Of a DNA stretch of 19,140 bases, positions 1 through 5,884 are shown one piece after another. Each line of letters begins with the position of its first letter. The stretch's first letter is position 1. The notes beneath the pieces were generated by a model. That model saw nothing but the letters and a program-made list of their open reading frames with translations, did not search any database and had not been told where the DNA came from. Source of the stretch: RGIG3009 sp045541305 (GTDB lineage Bacteria > Bacillota > Clostridia > Oscillospirales > Acutalibacteraceae); contig JAZQIV010000171.1 in NCBI GenBank assembly GCA_045541305.1, positions 1 through 19,140 of the forward strand, given 5' to 3'. The position numbers and the translations under genes are program-made.

Positions 1-153
1 GGTCAGCTTGCCCGCCGCGGTCATGTTTTGGTATTGTGCTTCGAAATCACACGTGAAATCTGTGGCAAGCGGTTCGGCAGGCTTCGGTTTCGCGCACGCC
101 GTACACACAAGAGAGAGGCCTAAAAAAAGGATTGCCGCAAAACAACGGCGCAT
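1..153 (-). CDS. Putative lipoprotein, N-terminal fragment (cut by window edge)
   Basis: The first 51 residues of a secreted lipoprotein can be read on the minus strand; the rest lies beyond position 1. They begin MRRCFAAILFLGLSLVCTAC. This is a short basic start, a hydrophobic stretch of about 12 residues, and a cysteine at residue 20 preceded by T-A, as in a type II (lipoprotein) signal peptide. The -3 position is Cys rather than the usual Leu, so the lipobox is not canonical. A Pro/Lys/Glu-rich linker follows, then the start of an unrecognised extracellular domain (TDFTCDFEAQYQNMTAAGKL). The ATG at 153-151 has a TAGGAG ribosome binding site whose TAG is also the stop codon of nnrD, so the two genes are 14 bp apart and probably cotranscribed. 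Function is unknown. Confidence 0.7.
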   Translation of the reverse strand, partial: MRRCFAAILFLGLSLVCTACAKPKPAEPLATDFTCDFEAQYQNMTAAGKLT

Positions 154-167
154 AAGCTGTTCGACTC

Positions 168-1022
168 CTATTGTTCAAGTTGCAGAAACAGCGCACCCAA
201 CTCATCCAACAAATCGGTTGGCAACAACGCATGCTGCGAAAACCGTGCGGCGGCGCGATCACCGGCCGCGCCGTGCAGATACACACCGCAACAAGCGGCA
301 TCCCACGGGGAAAGGCCCTGTGCCGCTAATCCCGCAATCATGCCAGCCAGTACATCGCCGCTGCCGGCGACTGCCATACCGGGGTTGCCGGTATCGTTCA
401 CAAAAACCGTTCCGTTTGGTTGTGCGATCACGGTGCGATGTCCTTTGAGCACCACGATGGCCCCAAAACGCTTGGCCGCCGTTTTCGCAATGGTTTGCCG
501 ATCGGCCTGCACCTGTGCGACTGTTAAGTGCAACAAGCGTGCAAGCTCGGCGGGATGCGGTGTGAGGATGAGCGGTGCGTGCGCTGCTTCTAATATAGAT
601 ATATGCTGCGCAGCAGCGTTTATGCCGTCCGCATCCAAAATAATCTGCACGTTGGCTTGTTGCAGCAGGGCGGTCACGAGTTCTTCCGTTTGCGCCGTGT
701 TGCCGAGTCCGCATCCGATCAAAACGGCGGTTGCTTTTTTCAAAAACAGTTGCAGCTGCGTCATCTTTTGCGCAGCGGAGCCCTCGCGCAGAGGGCAAAA
801 CACCACCTCCGGCAGCTGGGCGGAAGCAAGGGGATAGATCGAATCCGGCAACGCCGACACGACCAAGCCCGTGCCGCATCTGCCCGCAGCACGCGCCGCC
901 AGCACGGCTGCTCCCGCCATGCCGTAGCTTCCGCATACCGAAAGCAGCGTGCCGTAGGTGCCTTTGTGACTATCTTGTGCGCGCGGCGGAAAACACGTGC
1001 GCAAGTGTTTTTTCATATCCAT
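168..1022 (-). CDS. nnrD: ADP-dependent NAD(P)H-hydrate dehydratase
   Basis: This is a cytoplasmic metabolite-repair enzyme of the ribokinase-like fold. It dehydrates the S-form of NADHX/NADPHX back to NAD(P)H using ADP. The 284-residue protein has HKGTYG (19-24), GSYGMAGAA (31-39), LDADG (129-133), TPHPAE (154-159), KGHRTVI (193-199) and the nucleotide-site motif GSGDVLAG (220-227). It corresponds to the dehydratase domain alone; the NnrE epimerase domain, fused at the N-terminus in many bacteria, is absent here. The ATG at 1022 is preceded by AAGGAG at 8 nt, so I keep it over the second Met at residue 3. The ribosome binding site lies only 2 nt after the U-tract of a terminator hairpin, so expression may depend on readthrough. 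A lipoprotein gene follows 14 bp downstream. Confidence 0.93.
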   Translation of the reverse strand: MDMKKHLRTCFPPRAQDSHKGTYGTLLSVCGSYGMAGAAVLAARAAGRCGTGLVVSALPDSIYPLASAQLPEVVFCPLREGSAAQKMTQLQLFLKKATAVLIGCGLGNTAQTEELVTALLQQANVQIILDADGINAAAQHISILEAAHAPLILTPHPAELARLLHLTVAQVQADRQTIAKTAAKRFGAIVVLKGHRTVIAQPNGTVFVNDTGNPGMAVAGSGDVLAGMIAGLAAQGLSPWDAACCGVYLHGAAGDRAAARFSQHALLPTDLLDELGALFLQLEQ

Positions 1023-1038
1023 CGAGTTTTCTCCTTCG

Positions 1039-1066
1039 AAAAAAGGCAGCCATCGGCTGCCTTTTT
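1039..1066 (-). terminator. Bidirectional intrinsic terminator between the DUF6106-like gene and nnrD
   Basis: GGCAGCC (1045-1051) and GGCTGCC (1055-1061) form a 7-bp G+C-rich stem with a 3-nt loop. On the minus strand six T residues follow (1044-1039); on the plus strand five T residues follow (1062-1066). It lies 13 bp past the stop codon of the upstream gene and ends 2 nt before the nnrD ribosome binding site. Confidence 0.8.
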
Positions 1067-1074
1067 GATATATT

Positions 1075-1593
1075 TTATTCTTTATCCCAATCCAACTGCA
1101 CCAATTTCGGCAAACCGTCGTACAAGGATTCCTTCACGCGGTCATCCGGCTGGAAGATCACCAGGGTGTTGCCGCGCTTTTTACTGTGGTACGTGAAATA
1201 ATACAAATTATCTTCCTGATCCGACGGCGCGGCGATCACGGTGCGATCCACTTTCCGCCCTGCCCATTTTTCCGGCACATAGCGACCGGCGCTTTCGATC
1301 TTGCGGCCGGCAACCGATACGATGCGCTCACGCTTGCGCTGCGCGACGATGCGATCAATATCGATATCACCGTTGGTGACACAATATTCGTATTCAATGT
1401 TTTGGGAGGTTAGCAAATACCACGCGCCGTAGAACACCGCCACAATGAGGATCGCCGAAAGCGGGCCCAGAATGCCGATAAGCAAAATGGAAGCCGCCAG
1501 CAGTAATAATGCTAACAGAATCGTGCCGGCAATGGCAGCGATCTGACCTGTGCTTTTTTTCTTTTTAACCAGTTGTTCCACGAAAATATCCAT
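1075..1593 (-). CDS. DUF6106-like membrane protein
   Basis: A 172-residue protein with a short cytoplasmic start containing a basic KKKK stretch (residues 10-13), two hydrophobic segments (about 17-39 and 41-62) and a soluble C-terminal domain of about 110 residues with many charged residues. It resembles the uncharacterised DUF6106 proteins found widely in Clostridia; this assignment is from memory of the family's appearance (N-terminus MDIFVEQLVKKKK) and was not searched. An upstream in-frame extension exists, but the ATG at 1593 has GGGGAG 6 nt before it and is the better start. It has its own promoter (1636-1665) and a terminator directly after the stop, so it can be monocistronic. Function is unknown. 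Confidence 0.8.
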   Translation of the reverse strand: MDIFVEQLVKKKKSTGQIAAIAGTILLALLLLAASILLIGILGPLSAILIVAVFYGAWYLLTSQNIEYEYCVTNGDIDIDRIVAQRKRERIVSVAGRKIESAGRYVPEKWAGRKVDRTVIAAPSDQEDNLYYFTYHSKKRGNTLVIFQPDDRVKESLYDGLPKLVQLDWDKE

Positions 1594-1635
1594 GGCGAAC
1601 TCCCCTTTCGTGATACTCTTTACCACACTAAATTC

Positions 1636-1665
1636 AGTATAGCATACCCGTTTGGCAGATTGCAA
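1636..1665 (-). promoter_or_regulatory. Sigma-A promoter of the DUF6106-like gene
   Basis: On the minus strand, -35 TTGCAA (1665-1660), an 18-nt spacer and -10 TATACT (1641-1636) with an extended TGC in front. It lies between the uvrC stop and the ATG at 1593. Confidence 0.6.
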
Positions 1666-1676
1666 GGGGAAGCGTA

Positions 1677-3515
1677 CTATTTTTCACGATAATATGCGAC
1701 GATTTTCTCGGCTGCGGGGCGTGTCATGCCTTTCACGGCAGAAAGCTGTTCCACGCCTGCCTCGCGCACGGCACGGAGTGAGCCGAAATGCCGCAGCAGC
1801 AACGCGGCACGCTTGGCGCCGATGCCTTCAATTTCCGTAAGCGACGTTGCGGTGCTTTGCTTGCGACGCTTTTGGCGGTGATAGGTGATGGCAAAGCGGT
1901 GTACCTCGTCCTGAATGGCAGCCACCAATGAAAATGCGCTGCGGCACGCATTCAACGAAAGCTCCGCGCCGATTTCCGTGATGGCGCGGGTGCGGTGATG
2001 CGAATCCTTCACAAGACCGAACACGGGGATGCCGTAACCAAAGCCATCCACAAGCGGTTTGACAGCGGCCACGTGTCCTTTGCCGCCGTCGAGCAGGATC
2101 AGATCCGGCAGCTCGCCAAAGCCTTTATCGTCGGGCGAGTTTTGATATTCCCGTAAACGGCGTTCCAGCACCTCCCGCATGCAGGCATAATCGTCCTGCC
2201 CCACCACGGTTTTGATTTCGAAACGGCGATAGGCGGTTTTGAGCGGCTTCCCGTTTTGGAACACCACCATGGCTCCCACCACCTCGCTGCCGCCGGTGTG
2301 CGAAATATCGTAGCTTTCAATGCGGGACGGCGGTTCGGGCAGCCCCAACAGTTGTTGCAATTCCGAAAGCGCCGCCACATCACGGCCGCGCATGCTCAAC
2401 TGTTGTGCCACGCGTTCGGCAGCGTTTTCGCGGCACATGGCCAGCAATTGCGCCTGCTCACCGCGCTGCGGATACACAAAACGAACGGTATACCGTGCCC
2501 CTGCGGCGGTGGCTTTTTGCGTTAACCATTCCTCCAGCAAGGCGGCATCCTCGATCTTGCCATCCAGCACAATACGCGGCGGCACGGAATCGCGCAGCGA
2601 ATAATATCGCCGCAGGAATTCGGCGCGCAGCGCCGGCAAATCGGCGGACGGGTCCACCGTGAAATGCTCGCGGTCAGAAAGCGCGCCGTCGTGAAAACGG
2701 AATACCTCAAAGCATGCAACGCCTTGCGATGCGGCAACCGCCACAATATCCTGCCGTTTCACGCGGGACTGCACCACTTTTTGGGTGGCGTTCAACTTTT
2801 CCAAAGCGCGCAAACGATCGCGCAACCGTGCGGCGGTTTCAAAATCTAAGCTTTCGGCAGCGGCTTCCATGCGTTTGCGCAGGGAGGCGGCAAGCTTGTG
2901 CCGTCCTTGCGTGAGATACGTGATGGCCTGTTCCACACGGTCGGCGTAATCGGTGGGGGATACCTTGCCGGTGCAGGGAGCACAGCACTGTCCGATGTAA
3001 TGGTTCAGGCACGGGCGATCGGTCGCGCGGCGGAAGCAAAGTGTTTTGTGGCAGGTGGACAATTCAAATAGCTTGTTGACCTCATCCACCGCCTGCTTAA
3101 TGGCGAACGACGACAAATACGGGCCGATATACCGCGCGCCATCCTCCTCTTTTTGCTTGGCTTCGCTGATGCGCGAATAGGGGGGCGGCGAGATGCGGAT
3201 ATAGTGATACCCTTTATCGTCCTTGAGCAGGATGTTATATTTGGGGGCATATTGCTTGATGAGCGAGCATTCCAGCACCAGCGCCTCAAATTCGCTGCCG
3301 GTGACAATATACTCAAACCGATCGACGCGGCTGACCATCTGCCGCACCTTTTCGGTGTGGTTGGTATCCGAGCCGAAATATTGACTCACACGGTTTTTCA
3401 GCGCTTTGGCTTTACCGATATAAATCACCGTGCCGGTGCGGTCCTTCATGATATACACACCCGGATCGGTGGGCAACGCCATGGCGGCTTTGCGCAGCTC
3501 TGCTTTTTTATCCAC
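1677..3515 (-). CDS. uvrC: Excinuclease ABC subunit C
   Basis: UvrC makes both incisions flanking a DNA lesion in nucleotide excision repair, acting on the UvrB-DNA complex. The 612-residue length is typical. The GIY-YIG nuclease domain is at the N-terminus (GVY 19-21, YIG 32-34, Arg42). A UVR motif follows in the region RKRMEAAAESLDFETAARLR, which binds UvrB. The RNase H-like second nuclease contains ESYDISHTGG and LLDGGKGH. Tandem helix-hairpin-helix motifs close the protein (IEGIGAKRAALLL, VKGMTRPAAEKI). The start is GTG at 3515, preceded by AAAGG and AGGTGAG. The next in-frame ATG, at Met12, lacks a good site and would trim the N-terminus. The gene lies just behind the ptsH terminator with no room for its own promoter between them, so readthrough from ptsH or a promoter inside ptsH is needed. 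Confidence 0.97.
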   Translation of the reverse strand: MDKKAELRKAAMALPTDPGVYIMKDRTGTVIYIGKAKALKNRVSQYFGSDTNHTEKVRQMVSRVDRFEYIVTGSEFEALVLECSLIKQYAPKYNILLKDDKGYHYIRISPPPYSRISEAKQKEEDGARYIGPYLSSFAIKQAVDEVNKLFELSTCHKTLCFRRATDRPCLNHYIGQCCAPCTGKVSPTDYADRVEQAITYLTQGRHKLAASLRKRMEAAAESLDFETAARLRDRLRALEKLNATQKVVQSRVKRQDIVAVAASQGVACFEVFRFHDGALSDREHFTVDPSADLPALRAEFLRRYYSLRDSVPPRIVLDGKIEDAALLEEWLTQKATAAGARYTVRFVYPQRGEQAQLLAMCRENAAERVAQQLSMRGRDVAALSELQQLLGLPEPPSRIESYDISHTGGSEVVGAMVVFQNGKPLKTAYRRFEIKTVVGQDDYACMREVLERRLREYQNSPDDKGFGELPDLILLDGGKGHVAAVKPLVDGFGYGIPVFGLVKDSHHRTRAITEIGAELSLNACRSAFSLVAAIQDEVHRFAITYHRQKRRKQSTATSLTEIEGIGAKRAALLLRHFGSLRAVREAGVEQLSAVKGMTRPAAEKIVAYYREK

Positions 3516-3537
3516 AAACTCACCTGCCTTTCAAGAC

Positions 3538-3567
3538 AAAAAGGCGCAGCCGTGCCGGCTGCGCCTT
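3538..3567 (-). terminator. Intrinsic terminator between ptsH and uvrC
   Basis: An 11-bp perfect stem AAGGCGCAGCC (3541-3551) / GGCTGCGCCTT (3557-3567) with a 5-nt loop. On the minus strand it is followed by a T-run (3542-3538). It begins 14 bp after the ptsH stop and ends just before the uvrC ribosome binding site. Confidence 0.85.
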
Positions 3568-3581
3568 CCTAATACACAATC

Positions 3582-3845
3582 TTACTCGGTGAAACCGGAC
3601 TGTACCAAGGACACCAAAGCATCCACAGCCGCTTCTTCATCGTTGCCGTCCGCAATGATGCGGATGGTGGTGCCGCCGACAATGCCGAGCGACAAAACAC
3701 CTAACAAGCTTTTTGCGTTGACGCGACGCTCCTCTTTTTCAACCCAGATGGACGACTTGAATTCGTTTGCCTTCTGAATGAAAAAAGTGGCCGGACGAGC
3801 ATGCAGACCGACTTGGTTCTGAACCAAAACATCTTTAACACACAT
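3582..3845 (-). CDS. ptsH: Phosphocarrier protein HPr
   Basis: HPr carries phosphate from enzyme I to the sugar-specific EIIA proteins of the phosphotransferase system. The 87-residue length is standard. The active-site histidine is His15 in GLHARPA (13-19). Ser46 lies in AKSLLGV (44-50), which matches the site phosphorylated by HPr kinase in Firmicutes for CcpA-dependent catabolite control. Presence of His15 argues against Crh. The ATG at 3845 has GGGAG 8 nt upstream. A strong promoter (3894-3921) and a terminator immediately after the stop bracket the gene, so it is probably transcribed largely alone. No ptsI lies next to it here, unlike many ptsHI operons. Confidence 0.96.
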   Translation of the reverse strand: MCVKDVLVQNQVGLHARPATFFIQKANEFKSSIWVEKEERRVNAKSLLGVLSLGIVGGTTIRIIADGNDEEAAVDALVSLVQSGFTE

Positions 3846-3893
3846 AATGAAATCTCCCTCTCTCCATCACGTCTAAAACTTAGCACTATACAT

Positions 3894-3921
3894 AGTATAA
3901 CACAAACCGCGCCACCGTCAA
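3894..3921 (-). promoter_or_regulatory. Sigma-A promoter of ptsH
   Basis: On the minus strand, -35 TTGACG (3921-3916), a 16-nt spacer and -10 TATACT (3899-3894). An A+T-rich run lies upstream. The dyad ACTAT-AC-ATAGT overlaps the -10 and start-site region and could be an operator. The promoter sits about 50 bp before the ptsH ATG. Confidence 0.75.
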
Positions 3922-3977
3922 ACAAAAAACACGCAAAAAAACGCGATTTTTGAAATTTTGGAAGCCTGCCCTATTTT

Positions 3978-4016
3978 AAAAAAAACAGAACTGCCGTAAT
4001 TGTTCAAAATGACGGC
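3978..4016 (-). terminator. Possible terminator after trmD
   Basis: On the minus strand a short stem GCCGT/ACGGC (4016-4012 with 3997-3993), extendable by 3 bp across a mismatch, is followed after 7 nt by eight T residues (3985-3978). The stem is weak and the gap to the T-run is long, so this is tentative. It lies in the 186-bp space between trmD and ptsH, where I see no other gene; the rest of that space holds the ptsH promoter and A+T-rich sequence. Confidence 0.4.
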
Positions 4017-4031
4017 GATGTTGAAAGGTTT

Positions 4032-4769
4032 TTAGTGACTATCACACGATTGCTCTGCCAAAAATTGCCGTTCTTTGGGTGTCAGATCGGCCGTATCCAG
4101 CAGATCGGGACGGTGCTGCAGGGTGCGCAGTAACGATTGTTCCCGCCGCCACTTGGCAATATTCTCGTGATGTCCCGACAATAAAACGGGTGGTACCTCG
4201 CGTCCTTCCCACACGGCGGGGCGCGTGTATTGCGGGTATTCGAGCAGTGATGCAAAGTGGCTTTCTTCCGTGAAGCAGATTTCATCCGACAACACGCCCG
4301 GGATCATGCGGGAGATGCAATCCGCCAGCACCAAAGCGGGCAGTTCGCCGCCGGTCAACACGTAATCGCCGATGGAAATTTGTTCATCCACCATGGCATC
4401 CAGCACGCGTTCATCCACGCCCTCATAATGACCGCACAGCAAACAGATCTCCGGCAGCTGCGCCAGCTCACGCGCACGTTGCTGCGTGAGGGTTTTGCCC
4501 TGCGGCGATAAATAAATGAGGTGCGGGCGGTGGCCGATCTGCTCGCAAACGGCGCGGAAACAATCCGCAATGGGCTGGGCATTCATCACCATACCCATAC
4601 CGCCGCCGTAAGGGTAATCGTCCACCTGCTTTTGCCGATTTTCGGTGTAGTCGCGGATCTGGTGAAAGTGAAAATCCAAAATCCCCCGTTCACGCGCCCG
4701 CCCGATGATGCTTTCACCCAGCATGGCGTTGCAGGAATCGGGGAATAGGGTCAGAAAATCAATTCTCAT
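4032..4769 (-). CDS. trmD: tRNA (guanine-37-N1)-methyltransferase
   Basis: TrmD methylates N1 of G37, next to the anticodon, using S-adenosylmethionine, and so prevents +1 frameshifting. It is a SPOUT-fold enzyme with a trefoil knot. With the ATG at 4769 the protein has 245 residues, a normal length. Visible motifs are YPYGGGMGMVM (53-62), GHYEGVDER (113-121) and SIGDYVLTGGE (132-142), the last two forming the cofactor knot. A TTG two codons earlier is possible, but the ATG gives the usual MRIDFLTLFP start. The start overlaps the end of rimM by 11 bp, so translation is likely coupled. The gene rplS, which commonly follows trmD, is not present. Confidence 0.97.
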   Translation of the reverse strand: MRIDFLTLFPDSCNAMLGESIIGRARERGILDFHFHQIRDYTENRQKQVDDYPYGGGMGMVMNAQPIADCFRAVCEQIGHRPHLIYLSPQGKTLTQQRARELAQLPEICLLCGHYEGVDERVLDAMVDEQISIGDYVLTGGELPALVLADCISRMIPGVLSDEICFTEESHFASLLEYPQYTRPAVWEGREVPPVLLSGHHENIAKWRREQSLLRTLQHRPDLLDTADLTPKERQFLAEQSCDSH

Positions 4770-5277
4770 CGTCAAACAATCCTAACATGGGAAAAATTCG
4801 AATGGTATCATGCTCAATATCCACACGGCGGATCACATCGGGGATCGCGGGGATCAACACCTCGCGCCCTTCCGGTGTGCGCAGGTGATACACGTCGTTG
4901 GAGCCGGTGTGCGTGACGTCGGTACAAGTACCGTACACCGCGTCGGTATCATCGTCCACGATCTGTGCGCCGATCAGGTCGCAAATGAAATAGCGGCCTT
5001 TTTCCAGCTTGATATCGCGGCGGTTAAGAAACAGCATCGTGCCGCGCAGGGCGGCTGCCGCCTCCACCGTATCCACGCCATCCAATTTGGCAAGTGCGAT
5101 ATTTTTGTGTGTGCGGGCTTTCATGCGCACGGATTTTTTGCCCTCGGCATCCAGATAAATCGTGCGCAGCGTGCAAAACTGTGCGGGCGAATCACATTCA
5201 GGGCGAACGCGGACTTCGCCGCGCACACCGTGTGTGCCGACAATTTCACCGGCTTCCAAAAACTGCCGTTTTGCCAT
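4759..5277 (-). CDS. rimM: Ribosome maturation factor RimM
   Basis: RimM binds ribosomal protein S19 and assists assembly of the 30S head. The 172-residue protein has the N-terminal beta-barrel domain (GEIVGTHGVRGEVRV near residues 10-24) and a C-terminal PRC-barrel (from about residue 95, GRYFICDLIGAQIV, to the end). The ATG at 5277 follows AAGGAGG. The ribosome binding site starts 2 nt after the U-tract of a 13-bp terminator hairpin, and only 53 bp separate khpA from rimM. Its stop overlaps the trmD start. Confidence 0.96.
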   Translation of the reverse strand: MAKRQFLEAGEIVGTHGVRGEVRVRPECDSPAQFCTLRTIYLDAEGKKSVRMKARTHKNIALAKLDGVDTVEAAAALRGTMLFLNRRDIKLEKGRYFICDLIGAQIVDDDTDAVYGTCTDVTHTGSNDVYHLRTPEGREVLIPAIPDVIRRVDIEHDTIRIFPMLGLFDDEN

Positions 5278-5291
5278 GATGTCCTCCTTGG

Positions 5292-5324
5292 AAAAAACCT
5301 CTCATAGCACGGCTATGAGAGGTT
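5292..5324 (-). terminator. Intrinsic terminator (or attenuator) between khpA and rimM
   Basis: A perfect 13-bp stem AACCTCTCATAGC (5296-5308) / GCTATGAGAGGTT (5312-5324) with a 3-nt loop. On the minus strand six T residues follow (5297-5292). It starts 6 bp after the khpA stop and sits inside what is normally one operon, so partial termination is the likely role. Confidence 0.85.
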
Positions 5325-5330
5325 CGGGTT

Positions 5331-5567
5331 TTAGTCGTCGATCTCAACCGACACTTTGGCATCCTGACGGGTCGCGGCGGCGCGCATAACGGTGCGCATC
5401 GCTTTGGCAATACGACCCTGCTTGCCGATTACACGGCCCATATCATCGGCCGCCACACGAAGGTGGAATACGATGGTGCCGTCCTCCGCGGGCTCGTCCT
5501 GCGTGACGGTCACGGCATCGGGGTCATCTACCAAGCCGCGTGCGATAGTCAACAATAAGTCTTTCAT
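5331..5567 (-). CDS. khpA: KH-domain RNA-binding protein KhpA (YlqC)
   Basis: A 78-residue single KH-domain protein. The family pairs with KhpB/Jag in several Gram-positive bacteria to bind RNA and influence cell size and division. The KH signature GRVIGKQGRIAKAMRTVMRA is clear, with GKQG as the GXXG loop. The N-terminus MKDLLLTIARGLVDDPDAV is typical for the family. A longer in-frame reading runs back into rpsP, but the ATG at 5567 gives the family length and has AAAGG about 10 nt upstream. The gene lies 17 bp after rpsP, as in most Firmicutes. Confidence 0.93.
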   Translation of the reverse strand: MKDLLLTIARGLVDDPDAVTVTQDEPAEDGTIVFHLRVAADDMGRVIGKQGRIAKAMRTVMRAAATRQDAKVSVEIDD

Positions 5568-5584
5568 CGGTGTACAGCCTTTCC

Positions 5585-5824
5585 TTACATGCCGACTTTC
5601 TTCAGAAGAGCTTTCACGGTATCGGTGGGCTGAGCGCCGTTCGCGATCCATTTCTGAGCTTTCTCGGTGTCGATTTTCACAACTGCCGGCTCTTCCAGCG
5701 GATTGTAGTAGCCGATCTCTTCGATGAAACGGCCATCACGGGGATAACGGGAATCCGCCACCACAACGCGATAGAAGGGAGCTTTCTTTGCGCCCATGCG
5801 GCGCAGTCTGATTTTTACTGCCAT
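5585..5824 (-). CDS. rpsP: 30S ribosomal protein S16
   Basis: S16 is an early-binding small-subunit protein. The 79-residue protein begins MAVKIRLRRMGAKKAPFYRV and has the conserved VVADSRYPRDGRFIEEIGYYNP stretch in two overlapping family motifs. The ATG at 5824 follows GGAGGT at 7 nt; the in-frame extension upstream is not coding. It lies 60 bp after ffh and 17 bp before khpA. Confidence 0.97.
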   Translation of the reverse strand: MAVKIRLRRMGAKKAPFYRVVVADSRYPRDGRFIEEIGYYNPLEEPAVVKIDTEKAQKWIANGAQPTDTVKALLKKVGM

Positions 5825-5884
5825 GTTGGTTACCTCCAAAAAGTACTGATAATATATATTCCTACCAACCAAAAACGGTTGAAA

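Noticed and set aside
47..301. 84-codon minus-strand open frame at the left edge
   Set aside because: It overlaps nnrD and the lipoprotein in another frame. The lipoprotein frame has a ribosome binding site and a signal peptide, this one has neither.
8..448. 146-codon plus-strand open frame at the left edge
   Set aside because: Opposite nnrD and the lipoprotein start; Arg-rich shadow with no motif.
5825..5884. Possible terminator or promoter between ffh and rpsP
   Set aside because: A 5-bp CAACC/GGTTG repeat lacks a T-run, and the TATTAT element has no convincing -35 at the right distance.
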